Below are positions 1 to 12,950 of a DNA stretch of 64,000 nt, one piece after another (position 1 is the stretch's first letter; the number at the start of each line of letters is the position of its first letter). Where the stretch lies: positions 21,782,010 to 21,846,009 of the forward strand of contig CM119268.1 in assembly GCA_051294375.1 (NCBI GenBank), in the 5' to 3' direction. Origin of the DNA: Paraspadella gotoi. Taxonomy: Eukaryota; Chaetognatha. The position numbers and the translations under genes were made by a program. The notes below the pieces were generated by a model, which was not told where the DNA came from, did no database searches, and saw nothing but the letters and a program-made list of their open reading frames with translations.

Positions 1-1
1 G

Positions 2-100
2 TTCGACGTGGAGACGCCGCCGCCGACGACGACGCCGACGACGACGCCGACGACGACGACAGAGACGACGATGTTTGGATTCGCAGCGACAACGCCGACG
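2..100 (+). CDS. Possible Pro/Thr-rich upstream coding exon, cut by the window edge
   Basis: In the frame starting at base 2 the sequence reads as a 33-residue Pro/Thr-rich segment (FDVETPPPTTTP and onward). It ends in phase 0 at a good donor (ACG then GTAAGG at 101). The next candidate exon, 2209-2426, also opens in phase 0 and is Pro/Thr-rich, so the two could belong to one transcript, perhaps the 5' end of the ATP9 gene. The alternative frame gives an Asp-rich peptide, and the tract is a (GAC)n/(GCC)n-like microsatellite, so the reading is tentative. No start codon can be assigned because the segment begins at the window edge. Confidence 0.3.
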
Positions 101-260
101 GTAAGGTCGTCGTTGTTGTTGTTGTTGTTGTTGTTGTTAAGTTTGCGGTTGTCGTTATCCTTATAGCTCCTGTTTGGTTTAAGCGATTACCCGTAAAATT
201 ATAACAATTTTTTTTTATTTATCAATTTTATAAAATTTTTAAATCAAAAATAAAAGCTTA

Positions 261-410
261 NNNNNNNNNNNNNNNNNNNNNNNNNNNNNNNNNNNNNNNN
301 NNNNNNNNNNNNNNNNNNNNNNNNNNNNNNNNNNNNNNNNNNNNNNNNNNNNNNNNNNNNNNNNNNNNNNNNNNNNNNNNNNNNNNNNNNNNNNNNNNNN
401 NNNNNNNNNN
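261..410. other. Assembly gap (150 N)
   Basis: There are 150 consecutive N. The flanks are AT-rich and no open frame crosses the gap. Confidence 0.99.
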
Positions 411-1845
411 CAGCTTATAACCATAAAGTAATAAGTTTAATTCTAACCTAATACTTACCTATAAAGATAACCATATATTTTTTAGGATCCTTTCAAGCCT
501 GGTTTTAAGATAGAAACCCAAAAAATAGCTGTTAACATAATTTTTTTTAAAAAGTAAAGATTTTTATTCATAATTTTTTAAAAATTTTATAATTTTTTTT
601 CTATTAAAAATTGAAAAAAATTATATATTAAATAATATAATAATAATATAATATAATATATGTATTCATGCTAATCATTCATTCAAAAATCAAACTTTGT
701 TAATATAATATATATAATTATCAAAATATTTTTTTTAAATTTTTATTATAATACTTAATATTAATTTTAAATATTTAATAATTATTTTTTATTAGCACGG
801 TCTGCGATTTACACTTAAATGAGCGCAGCCACTCCAAGATCTTCTTTTTTTCCCTTTCACTTAATAATTCTGCTCAGAGAACAAAAGTTACTTTTTATTC
901 AAACTGACGAACAAGAATTATTTTTTTTTTGACAACGGACTTTCTTTGTCCTTACGTCCGTCCGTCCGTCGGATTGAATTTCTCTTTTATGTCAAAGGGT
1001 CGTATATATTTCTGGCGCGACGGGCGAGTTCCGCCCGCGGCCGGCCGTGCCGTTTCGGTTCTGGTTTCCTTCAGTCATTTGAGTCGACGTCGACTCAGAA
1101 TTTCTTTTCCAATTTCGAGGAAGTAAAAATATTTTCGTCGTCGTCGTCGTCGTCGTCAACTAGGCCACTTTCCGTGTGACCATGTGACAATTTTTTGACC
1201 CCGTGATCTCACAACGAAGGAAGATTCATTTTATTACCTTTCATTGTCTCTCTTTCTCTATCTTTATGTCTCTGTTTATGTCCGTCTGTCTGTCTCTCTC
1301 TCTCTCTCTCTCACTCTCTCACTCTCTCATTCTCTCACTCTCTCTCTCTCACACACACACAAACCGGTGACCCAATCCTCATGTTTAGTCGAAAATTCTC
1401 CCGCATTTTCTTGATTTTCGATTTTTCATATTTTATTTTGCTATTTATTTTTTTTTGCAATACCTTACTTACTTCCTTAAAAATACAAATCGTTTTATCA
1501 CGATTCGGTCAATAGCCAAATATGCTCCGCTCGAGTTGCTTCTCTTCCTTCAGAAAGGAATTTGATTTCCGAGTTTCCGCCTTTAATCTTTAATCCGCTT
1601 CGTCACGAGATATACTAGACGTTACTTCAAAATCACGAAAGATTTTATTACGTCTCATTTCTCTTACTTAGATTTGTTATATTTTAATATTTTTAGAATG
1701 AAGACTCGAACAAGAGTCGAAATATGTCTGTTTATACTAAATAAAATCGTTGTAGTACAAATCTAAACTTTGTTTTCGCCAACTACCACAATATTTTTGG
1801 TGTGTAATTACTAAATATAAAAAAATTCCTACCGCATTCTTGATC

Positions 1846-2005
1846 GTGAAGAGACAGTAATTATTGTTACATAAGCAGTCCCTGAACTTCGGATCAGGCT
1901 GTAACACCTTGTTACCCTCTTAACTGCTAGGCGACCACCGGGCTAGCACCCCGGACCTTGGGGTTGAGAGGCAAATGACTTGCCTCCAGCACCAATGGCC
2001 GCTGA
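1846..2005 (+). repeat. Dispersed repeat family A, copy 1
   Basis: This segment runs from GTGAAGAGACAGTAATTATT through CTTGCCTCCAGCACC. It matches the reverse complement of 23481-23665 over its length, with substitutions and small indels. The two copies lie in opposite orientation about 21.6 kb apart. It looks like a short non-autonomous interspersed element, but I see no clear terminal repeats or tRNA head that would assign a class. Confidence 0.75.
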
Positions 2006-2208
2006 TGAACGGTTGGTGGATTTTAGTCCACCATAATTGCTTTTTTCTCTCGCGATTTTAAAATAATAATAATAATAATAATATTTATACCAAAAAATCA
2101 ACATTTAAATATTACTTAAATTTAATAAATAACTCATTTTTTTGCCGCCACATTTTTTTCTCAAATTCATTTCGCTGCCATCTTGTTTTTTTTTCCCCCG
2201 CGCTTTAG

Positions 2209-2426
2209 AGCCACGCCTCCATCCTGGTCTCGCCTCCTTCGCCGAATCCGACGTCGCCGGATTTCTGGCCGACGCAGCCGCCAACGCAGCCGCCGACGCA
2301 GCCGCCAACGCTGCCGACGCCGTCGATGCATCCGCCGGGTTATTCGCCGCTGCATGGGGCGACGTACGGGGAAACGCCCAATGACCAGGAGCATCAACAA
2401 CAACGACGACCATCTCCAATTAACAG
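2209..2426 (+). CDS. Probable Pro-rich coding exon, upstream of ATP9
   Basis: The exon follows a pyrimidine-rich acceptor (CCCCCGCGCTTTAG) and ends at a donor (AACAG then GTAAAG). The frame opened in phase 0 has 72 codons without a stop and contains the repeat PTQPPTQPPTQPPTLPTP, followed by a Tyr/Gly/His-rich part and QEHQQQRRPSPINR. It ends in phase 2, which fits the next candidate exon at 3224-3373. It would form a disordered N-terminal tail. That tail is absent from human ATP9A/B, so this could instead be a separate gene. Confidence 0.4.
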
Positions 2427-3223
2427 GTAAAGAATAAAATGTTATTAAATTGGCAAAACCATAATTATTATAAATAAGTTATTTTGTCTCCTCACTTTGG
2501 ATTGGCTGTGAGATAATAACGTAACAGGACCCAACAACTACAAGCTTACAATCTATTTTTTCTCACAGTTTGTTGTTTATTAAATGTTATTACTGTTTTA
2601 CTGATCTGAGACGAAAAAAGAAAATGAATTCTACTTAAAATTGTATTAAAGTAAACGAAAGAAGTTTGGGTCACTTATCCCGTCTGTAAGTGTGTCTTGC
2701 CTCCATACTAAGTGTGCCAAGTCGGTCTGAAGGATTTTTCATCAGTTGCTTTGCATTCCCGAACTTTAGATCCGAATGAGACTTGAACCCGATCCTTTTG
2801 ACTTGAGCAAATTTTCAAATATACGGAGTGACTTAATTATTTTTTGTCAGAAATGATTTCTAAAGTGTGTTGAATATAACCTGCAGGGAAAAATCTTAAC
2901 TATCAACGTGATCGTGCCAGTCACATTATTCCATATTCCCAAACATCGCTTGTTGCCAAATTTTGACCCCTAATTCCTGCCATACAACATCTACCAAAGT
3001 AATATTATTTCCTCCTCCTGCTCCAGATCTCACCTCCTCCTCCACGCCACATGCTCCTCTCCCACTTCCCCTCCCCCACTTCCCACTCCAACTTCCCATC
3101 TCCTCGCCTCTCCCTCCCGCTCCTATCCCTCTCGCTCCCACTCCCCCTCGCTCCCCTACCTCTCGTCCTCTGCGCTCAACGGCTCCACCTTCGACGTGAC
3201 CCTCGACGCTTTGAAGGAGGAAG

Positions 3224-3373
3224 AGAGGGAGAGGGAGAAGACGAGGACGATTCAATCCGTCGACATGGAGAAGATGAGGGAGGAAGAGAGGAAGACTGGA
3301 TGGAGCTGGAGGGCGAGGCGGTTGCTGAGGCGTTGCTTCGTCAGGGAGAAAGTCCCGAGAACGATCTTTACGG
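3224..3373 (+). CDS. ATP9: ATP9 acidic N-terminal exon (probable)
   Basis: The frame reads [20 protein letters not shown], then [18 protein letters not shown] and ends ENDLY before a strong donor (CGG then GTAAGT). It ends in phase 2, exactly what the well-supported exon at 4319 needs. Human ATP9B also has an acidic stretch ahead of its first membrane helix, which supports assignment here. The 3' end is firm. The 5' end is a guess (AAG at 3221-3223) because the sequence upstream is one long CT-rich tract with no clean acceptor. Confidence 0.5.
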
Positions 3374-6300
3374 GTAAGTGCTGGAGAAATCGGGGAGGGT
3401 AAGGAAAAAGGTCGGCTCATTTACGGACGGTTTAAGCTAAATTACGATGACTGAAATACAATTATTATCTTTATAGTGTCCAAATGATATTGACCGTTTA
3501 CTAAAGTAAAGTTCTTACCATTTCTTTGGGTATATAGGACTTTGTTTATTACTTTAATACAGATCCGGATACGGACAGTTGGACAAAGTTAGCTAACTTG
3601 TGTATTTGATAAAAAAAAATACAAATTTTTATAACACAATAAAAGCAACCTACCCTAGCTCCTTGTAATTTAATCAGAGGACGATATTGATATCTAAAAA
3701 AAACTGATTCCGACGAGGATGGGATTCGAACCCACGCGTGCAGAGCACATTGGATTAGCAGTCCAACGCCTTAACCGCTCGGCCACCTCGTCCCGTGTTT
3801 ATTTATATATATTACCAATAACTTTCTTTATCTCATAAATATCATATAATATCATAGAAATCTATTTAGTATAATAAAACAAACTCCGACGAGGATGGGA
3901 TTCGAACCCATGCGTGCAGAGCACATTGGATTAGCAGTCCAACGCCTTAACCGCTCGGCCACCTCGTCCCATGTTAATTTATGTATATTACCAATAACTT
4001 TCTTTATCACATAAATATCATATAATATCATGGAAATTTATTAAGTAAAATAAAACAAATTCCGACGAGGATGGGATTCGAACCCACGCGTGCAGAGCAC
4101 ATTGGATTAGCAGTCCAACGCCTTAACCGCTCGGCCACCTCGTCCCGTGTCCATTTATGTCTATTACAATAAATTTCTTTATCATACATATAATATTATA
4201 TATCATTATTATATTATTATATCATATAATCGTGCTAATCACGTATTCATCGACATCATTAATTATAAACAACTCAATCAATAGGTAAGCTTCGCGAAGA
4301 TCCTCGTCGCTTTTGCAGCAACAAAATCAGTAACACGAAATACGGTCTCCTCACGTTCATTCCTCTCTCACTCTGGGATCAATTCAAATTCTTCCTCAAT
4401 TTTTTCTTCCTTCTCTGCGCTTGCACTCAGTTCGTCGAGGAAGTTCGGGTGAGAACTTGTGGTCGCTCTTGTGGTTTTTGTGGTTAGTCTTGTGGTTGCT
4501 GTTGTGGCTGTAGTTGCTCTCTCTCTCCCCCACCCTCAGGTCGGCGAGATCTGGACCTACTGGGCGCCTCTGTGCTGCATCTTGGCTGTGACTCTGGCGA
4601 GAGAAGCTTACGACGACATCCAACGATGGAGACGAGATAGAGAGCTTAACTCCACTATGTATTGGAAGCTGGTTGGCCAGGACTTGGAGGCCATAAGGGC
4701 GGAGGATATTAAGGTGAGTTGGGATTTATAGGCCATCAGGGTGGAGGATATCAAATTGGGCCATGATTTAGGGGCTATTTGTTAAGATGATATCAAACTG
4801 GGCGGAGATTTAGAGGCCATCAGGGCAGAGCGTATCGAGGTTGGCAGGGATTTAGAGGCCATCAGGGCGGGGCACCTCCACCACCTCCACCATCCCCTTA
4901 AATCCCAGGTGGGCGACATCATCTCAGTGGAGAAGAACCAGCGCGTCCCCGCGGACTTCCTCCTCCTCAGAACGACGGAGGCGACGGGATCCTGTTTCAT
5001 CCGTACGGATCAGTTGGACGGAGAAACGGACTGGAAGATGAGGATCGCCGTGCCGACGACGCAGGCGCTGGAGGAGGACGCCGACTTGACGGGGTTGGAG
5101 GCGGAGGTGAGGGTGATGGAGTTGGAGTGAGTGATGGGGATGATGATTAAGACGTCATTGTTGGGGTTGGATCACATTATGATGAATATGATAATGATGT
5201 TGACGATGATGTTGATGATGATGAAAGTGAATGACGACGATGATAGCGAATATGATGATTGTGATAATGTTGATTGCTGTTGGTGATAATGGTGATAGCT
5301 TTGAAGTTGGATGAAGATGATTTTAAATAATTGTGATGTGTTGATGGCGATGTTAATGATTATGATGACAATAATAATGATACATACATGCAAAATAAGT
5401 TCCCCCCTCCTGAATATAGATCTATGCCGAGAAGCCTCACAAGGACATTTACAATTTTCTCGGAACCTTTCGAGCGACGACGACGACCACAACGACCACA
5501 ACGGCGGAGGAATCTCTCTGCGTGGAGAACATGTTGTGGTCAAACACCGTGGTCGCGTCCGGCACCGCTACCGGCGCCGTGATCTACACGGGACGAGACA
5601 CTCGCGCGGTGCTGAACACGAGTCAGCCGAGGTCAAAGGTGGGCAAATTGGACGACGAAGTCAACACTCTGACCAAGGTGGGTTTTGTGGTCGGGGAGTT
5701 TTATGGAGTTTTATAAAATTGGAAAAATTATCTATTCGTTCGATAAACTGGCTATTTTCCTATTGATATGGAACAATCTCTGAATAATAAGGGAACGAGA
5801 CTCTGCGAGTTTTGGATCAAGACTGTTTTATCAACAAACTAATGAAATAATGTAAATAAATTAATGTAATATAATGTAATGATGATGATAATAAACATAT
5901 ATACGATTCCCTTTATTCCTCCAGCTTCTATTCATCGCTGTTCTCATCGCTTCTTTCTCGATGATGTTTCGTGAAAATCAATTGAATTTTCACGACAGTT
6001 CGTTGATCTATTTCGTTCGCTTCGTGATGTTGTTGTCCTACATCATTCCAGTCTCATTGAGAGTCAATCTTGATGTGGCGAAGATCGCTCACGCCAGGTT
6101 TGATGTGGTTGGAACAATTATTTTGAGGTTTTTTGTTTTTTTTGTCTTGCTCTCTTGCTTTTGTTTTAAATTTAATCTTTTGGCTTCATATCTAAATTTG
6201 TTTTAAATCGTTTTATTTTTGCTTTCTATTTTTTTAGATTTTCTCTTGCCCTTTTGCTTTTTCATTTTGCCTTTTTAGCTTTTTTAAATTGTACTTTGTT

Positions 6301-9300
6301 TAACTTTAATTATTTCTTTCTTCATTCATTTCCTTTTTTTTTTATTCTTTCTTCGTCTATATATTTCAAAATATCCATCAACAATTGAAACAACCCCATC
6401 AGGTTCATCCAGCGGGACTCCAGCATCCCCGAGACGGTCGTCCGCAGCAGCACCCTGCCGGAGGAGCTCGGCCGCGTCCATTACCTGCTGTCGGACAAGA
6501 CTGGAACCCTCACCCAAAACGTGATGGCCTTCAAGCGGCTGCATCTCGGGACGGTCTGCTTCACCACCGACTCCATGGATGATGTGAGGCGTCACATCCG
6601 GGTCGGCCTCGATAGGATCGTCGAGCGGGTGGAGTCGCTCAAGAAGTGAGGGGGGGGTGAGAGAGAGAGAGAGAGAGAGATGTGATAGTAAAATAGGGAA
6701 ATCATGTCAGAAAAAGAGATAGAAAAAGAGCCTAACTTCACCATCCCCTTCTTTCTATCCGACTTTCCTTTCCCACCTCCCCTTCCCACTTCCCACCTCC
6801 CCTTCCCCATCTCCCCATTCAACTTCCTCTTCCCACTTCCTTCCCACCTCGACTTCCCTTCCTTCCCCTTCCCACTTTCCCTTCCCACCTTCCCTTCCAC
6901 CTCCCTTTTCCATCTTCCCTCCCCACACTCCTTCCCACCTTCCTTCCCCCTTCCCACTCCCCACTTCCATCTCCCCCTTCTCCTCTTCCCAGACCCCACC
7001 CTTCCTTCACCCTCCCGTCGACGCGCCCCGAGCCGCGCGCGCCAACCATCCGTCGAACGGTCGACGTCCGAGTCGTCGACGCCGTCGTCGCCATCGCCGT
7101 CTGTCACAACGTGACGCCGGTTTACGAGGAGTCGACGCCGGAATTGGCGCCGGCGCCGGCGGCGATCGGGACAGACGGACTTCGGTCAAGCGGGGTGAGC
7201 AGTACGGGGGGGCGGGGGGGAGAGGGGTTGGGTGGAAGGAGGAGGGGGGAGTAATAACGATGTGGAATGTTTTGTTTTGTTTTGTTTTGTTTGGTTTTGT
7301 TTTAGTTTGTTTTAAGTTTGTTTGTTTTGTTTTTGTTTGTTTGGTTTTGTTTTGTTTGTTTAAGTTTGTTTTAGTTTAAGTTTGTTTGTTTTTTGTTTTG
7401 TTCGTTTTGTTTTGGTTTATTTGTTTGTTTTTTTTGTTTGTTTTGTTTGTTATTATTTTATATCTGTGCTTGCGAAACATCGGTTAATTTATTAATTTTT
7501 TACGCACCTGGTTTTTGTTGCACTTAACTTTTTAACGTTCGGGTTCTTTTCATATAAAATTAATTCTCATTAGTTATTGATTATAATTAAGGGAAATTGC
7601 CTAACCTGTCGCTCATTAATCTCAACGGAGATTTGGAGAGCACAAAGATCGATGACATAGGTATGGAGCCGCGCATACTGAATGCATAGTACCTCAGTAC
7701 ATATCGTCTGATGTAGACTGTAATCTGCAAAAAGTGCAGGAAAAATTTAACCACAAGAAACTTATCAAATAGAGAACTAATAATTGTTGCCCTCACGCTC
7801 AATACAGAAATAAATATCCTTCGGGAGCAAAACGCTGTAACGGGTGATCCAATTTTTATGACCGCTTTAACCGCCAGTGGGATTATATCGGATAAAGATA
7901 TTAAGTAACTGATTTCAGCTGTTAATTCCGGAATATATCGGATCCATGTTAAAATATTAATTTCAACTTAATATTTTATTTTTTTCTTTACAGGAGCAAA
8001 CCTTAATCCTCTGGCCGGAAGCCAGCGCTCCTATCAAGCCTCTTCGCCGGACGAAGTGGCTCTGGTGGAGTGGTGCGAAGAAGTGGGGCTCGTGCTGGAG
8101 CAGAGAGACCGTAAATCGATGACGCTGAGGACGGCTGGAGGAAAGGCGCTGGAGTTCGACATCCTTCACGTGAGTTGATGTTGCTGTAGTGGTCGGTTGG
8201 ATAAGGAGATAAGATGTATTAGGGATAGGCGAGGAATTTGGATAGAAAGGATAGAATTTGGATAGAAGGGCATTTAGGTAGTAAATTATTCGATTATTTT
8301 TCTTTGATTTTTCTTCATCTTTATGGTGATTGTAATAAGGGTTAATTTTATGTATTTATAATTTATATACAATGTAATTTGTATAAATTGCGTTTTTAAA
8401 GACAAATTTATTGCAAAATTTTGTTGTTTTTTTCCAAATTTTGTATAAATTTACCACAGAAAATCTAACTCTGAGGCCTTTATTTTTCCTTTTTCCTTTC
8501 CCTTTTTTTATCAATTTCCTTTCCCCTTCTCCCTTTTTCTCTTCCGCTTTCCCTATTCCAACCCCTTTCCCTTTCCTTCCCCTTCCCTTACGCCTTCCCC
8601 TTTTCCTTCCCCCCCTTCCCATTCCCTCCACATCCCGCTTCCTTCCCATTCCATCTTACTGCCTTCCTCTACCCTTCCCCTTTTCCCCTTTCCCTTATCT
8701 CCTCTTTCCCCTTTCCGCCTTTTCCCCAACTTTCCTCCCTTTCCCTTTCCCCAATCCCCTTTCCGCGTTTCCCCATTTCCTCTTTCCCTTCCCCGCTTTA
8801 TCCTCTTCTCTCTTCCCCATCCCTTTCTCCCTTTTCCAATCCCACTTTCCTTGTCCCTTCCCTTTCCCCTTCCCCTTTCCCCTATCTTGTCCTTTCCTTT
8901 GCTCCTTCCCTCTTTCACCTTTCCCTTTCCCTTTCCACTATTCCCTTCCCCTTCCCCTCCTTTCCCATTCTCCTTTCCACAATCCCCCTGTTTCCCTTCC
9001 CCCTTCTTCCCTTTCCCTTACCAATTTCTCTTTTCCCTTTCCCCTTCAGGTGTCCGCTTTCAAAGAAGCGGAAACGAAGCAGAATGGGGATCATCGTTCG
9101 AAAACAGAAGAATCGGGGAGAAATAACTTTTAGAAAAAGGAAGCAGCATGTTGTCATGGCTAAGAATCGTCAAGCAAACGTAGTGATTGGCATGAATGAA
9201 AGAGCTGGGAGACATGGCGAGGGGAGGGGTTGAGGTTAGCTGATTGGCTGAACTGGAAGAGACCTGTGGAACATGGCGAGGGAGGGATTGAGGTTAGCCT

Positions 9301-12300
9301 GATTGGCTGAATGAAGAGACTGGGAAATGGCGAGGAGGGGGATGTTGAGGTTTGCTGATTGGCTGCATAATGAACGAGACTTGGGAACATGGCTGAGGAG
9401 GGATTGAGTAGCTGATGGCTTGAAGACTGCAAGAGACTGGGATTACATGGCGAGGAGGGATTCTGAGGTAGTAGCTAGAATTGGGGTAAATTGCAAAGAG
9501 AACTCGGGAACACTGGAGGCAGAGGAACAAAGATTGAGGTAGCTGATTGGCTGAAATGAAGAGACTGGGACATGGGCGAGGGAGGGTTGAGGTTACTGAT
9601 TGGCTGAATGAAGAAGAACTGGGAAGCTGGCGAGGGAGGGTTGAGGTTAGCTTGATTTGGCTGAATAAGAGACTGGGAACATGGCGAGGAGGGTGAGTTA
9701 TGCTGATTGGCCTGAATGAACGAGACTGGGAACATGGCGAGGGAGGGTTGAGGTTAGCTGATTGGCTTGAATGACGAGACTGGGAAGCATGGCGATGGAG
9801 GGATTGAGGTTAGCTGATATGCTGAAATGAAGAGAACTGGGAAACATGGCGAGGAAGGGATTGACGGTTAGCTATTGGCTGATGAAGAGACTGGAACATG
9901 GCGAGGGAGGGATTGAGGTTAGCGAATTGGCTGAATGAAGAGAACTGGAACATGGCGAGGGAGGGAAATTGAGGTTAGCTGATTGGCTGAATGAAAGAGA
10001 CTGGAAATGGCGAGGGAGGGATTGGAGGTTAGCTGATTGGCTGAATGAAGAGACTGGGAACATGCGAGGGAGGGGTTGAGGTTAGCTGATTGGCTGAATG
10101 AAGAGACTGGGAACATGGGCGAGGGAGGATTGGGGTTAGCTGATTGAACTGATATGAAAGAGACTTGGGCAACATGGCGAGGGAGGATTTGAGGTTAGCT
10201 GATTGGCTGAATGAAGAGACTGGGACATATGGCGAGGGAGGATTGAGGTTAGCCTGAATTGCTGAATGAAGAAGAACTGGGAACATGGCGAGGGAGGGGT
10301 TGAGGTTAGCTGATTGGCTGCAATGAAGAGACTGGGAACATGGCGAGGGGAGGGATGAGGTTAGCTGATTGGCTGGAATGAAGAGACTGGGAACACATGG
10401 CGAGGGAGGGATTGAGGTTAGCTGATTGCTGAATGAAGAGACTGGGAACATGGCGAGGGAGGGGTTTGAGGGTTAGCTGATTGGTCTGAATGAAAGAAGA
10501 CTGGGAACATGGCGAGGGAGGGGTTGAGGTTTAGCTGATTGGCTGAATGAAGAGACCTGGGAACATGGCGAGGGAGGGTTGAGGTTGAGCTGATTGGCCT
10601 GAAGAAGAAAGAACTTGTGGGGGGGGGGAAAAAACCAAGGCGAGGGAATGGGGTTGAGGGTAGCTGCATTTGGGCGAATGAAGAGACTGGGAAAATTGGC
10701 GAGGGAGGGGGTTGGAGTTTAGCTGATTGGCTGAAATGAAGAGACTGGGAAACATGGCGAGGGAGGGGTTTTGAGGTTAGCTGATGGCTTGAAATGAAGA
10801 GATCTGGGAACTATGGGCGAGGGAGGGTTGAGGTTAGCTGATTGCTGAGATGAAGAGACTGGGAACATGGCTGAGGGATAGGCGGTTGAGAGTTAGCTAT
10901 TGGCCTGAAAAGACGATTGGCACACATGCAGAGAGAAAGAGGGAAGTTAATATTGAATTGGATATAAGACTTTAGGACTCCTGTTATTGTCACAAGATGA
11001 TTGAAAGTTACTATACTTAACTACTATACTACTATACTTATGTTGAAGATGGTAAACAAATTACATAAATAAATAGAGGCGAGGCTTTGCCCCCAAAACG
11101 TTCTCCACTCTTCCCCACTCCTCCCCCTCAACTTCCCTTCCACTCCCCTACTATTCCCCTTCCACTCCTTCCTTCCCTCTTCTCCTCTTCCACCCCTTAC
11201 CCCCTTCCACTCCTTCCCCATCCCCCTTCCACCCATTCCACCCTTCCCTCCTTTCCCCCCCCACTCTCCCCCTTTCACTCCTCCCCCTTCCCACCATCCC
11301 TTTCCCCCATCCCCATATACCCCCATTCCACTCCTTCCTTCCCCCCTCCTCCACTCCTTCCCCCTTTCCGCTCCTTACCCCCAGTTCATCCACTCCTTCC
11401 CACTCCCCCCCTTCCCCCTTCCATCCTTCCCACTTTCCCCCCTTCCCCCATTCCACTCCTTCCCCCTTCCCCTTCATCCCCCTTCCCTTTCAACCCCACT
11501 TACCCCATTCCACTCCTTCCCCTTCCCGCTTCCCCACCACTCTTTCCCTTTCCCCCACTAACGACCCCCTTCCAATCCTCCCTCATCCACCCCCTCCCCC
11601 ACTTCCACTCCTTCCCCCTTCCGCCACTTACCCCCATTCCACTCCTCCCTTCATCCCTTACCATCACTCTTCCTTTCCCCCCTTTTACCCCTTCCATAAC
11701 TCCTAGTCCCCTCCACCCTTACCCCCTTCCTCACTTCCCTTTTCCCCCCCATCCTTGTACCCACTTTCCACTCCTTCCTCCCTTTCCCCCACCCCCCTCC
11801 TCACTCCCCTTACCCTCATTTCCACTCCTTCCCCCTTTCCAACTACCGCCGACTTCCCCCATTCCATCTCCCCTTTCCTCCCGCTTACCCCCATTCCACC
11901 CTTCCCCTCCCTTCCACCCTTCCCTTCCCCCTTCCACTCCTCCTCCCTTCCCCCCTTCCCCCTTCACCTCCTTCCACCCTTTCCCCCTTACTCCCCATTT
12001 CCACTCCTTCCCCCAGAACCCTCGTGGTGGGCAAAAACTCCTCAGCTCCGACTGCCTTACTCCAACCTTCGCCTAGCGCTCCACGAAGCCCAAGATGTTC
12101 GACGGATCGACGAAACGATCGAGTGGACGCCGTCGTGGAGACGATCGAGTCGGAGCTGGATTCTTCTTTGTCTACTGGAGTGGAGGATCGATTGCAGGAA
12201 GACGTGAGGGTCACGTTGGAGAAGATGAGAAACGCGGGCTGTCAAGATTTGGATGTTGACGGCTGAGGCTTGGGGGGGGCGGTTGGGGGGGGACGGATGG

Positions 12301-12674
12301 TGGATCGAGATGAGCCACTAGAAGTGACCGAGATATATATATATTGAAACATTTTTGAAAATATTTTTACTTCATTGATAGGGAAGCCAGTACTCTGGGA
12401 GTGAATAAACGAGGCTGTGGTGAGAGTCTTGATTGAAAGCTTGCAGGGACCTGCTATGTAATCATTGTAAGAGTGAGGCCAAACAGCAAGCCTGTCAAAA
12501 GTCAGGGCAAGATAGCTTATATTAATTGATTGATAATTTGTATTGTCTTGTAATGTATTGATTGTATTTATTGATAGTATTGTATTGTACCAATTTCATA
12601 ATTCTCTCTCTAACTGTTACCTCTCTAAACTGTCTCTCTCTCTCTGTCACTCTTTCTCTCTGTCACTCTCTCTC

Positions 12675-12759
<85 letters not shown>

Positions 12760-12893
12760 CAAACTTGAAACGGGCGACCTGCATCGCCAGAGTTCTCGTC
12801 TCGTTGCTTCAACGCAACAAATTTGCGCCTTCAAGAAAATCAGCAAAGATTCTGAGGCGAAGAAGGAATTGAAGCGGTTCTCTGACTGGATGA

Positions 12894-12950
<57 letters not shown>

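Larger units (their letters stand above)
101..2208. other. Non-coding stretch: AT-rich, with gap, GTT and CT microsatellites
   Basis: If the flanking exons are real, this is an intron. It contains a (GTT)n run at about 108-140, an assembly gap, very AT-rich sequence at 411-800, a TCCG-rich patch at 955-970, a (GTC)n run at 1134-1157 and a CT/CA microsatellite at 1285-1360. A dispersed repeat at 1846-2005 is described separately. I see no convincing coding sequence. Confidence 0.5.
3374..4318. other. ATP9 intron carrying three antisense tRNA-Ser genes
   Basis: The intron runs from GTAAGT at 3374 to the CTTTTGCAG acceptor ending at 4318. Apart from the three tRNA-Ser genes it is AT-rich, including an AT-only stretch at 4180-4230. 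An alternative acceptor at 4284 would add residues resembling the family's Pro-Arg-Asn motif ([10 protein letters not shown]) but breaks phase with the exon ending at 3373. Confidence 0.6.

Noticed and set aside
9188-10922. Regularly spaced repeats resembling a CRISPR array
   Set aside because: The whole 54-bp unit is repeated with no unique spacers, and the window is eukaryotic.
11087-12076. 329-codon Pro/Ser/Leu-rich open frame
   Set aside because: It is the translation of a C/T tandem repeat that ends at a splice acceptor; a low-stop composition explains it.
9050-12893. Calling ATP9 a pseudogene
   Set aside because: Damage is confined to one stretch that also has noisy repeats; all other exons and catalytic motifs are intact.
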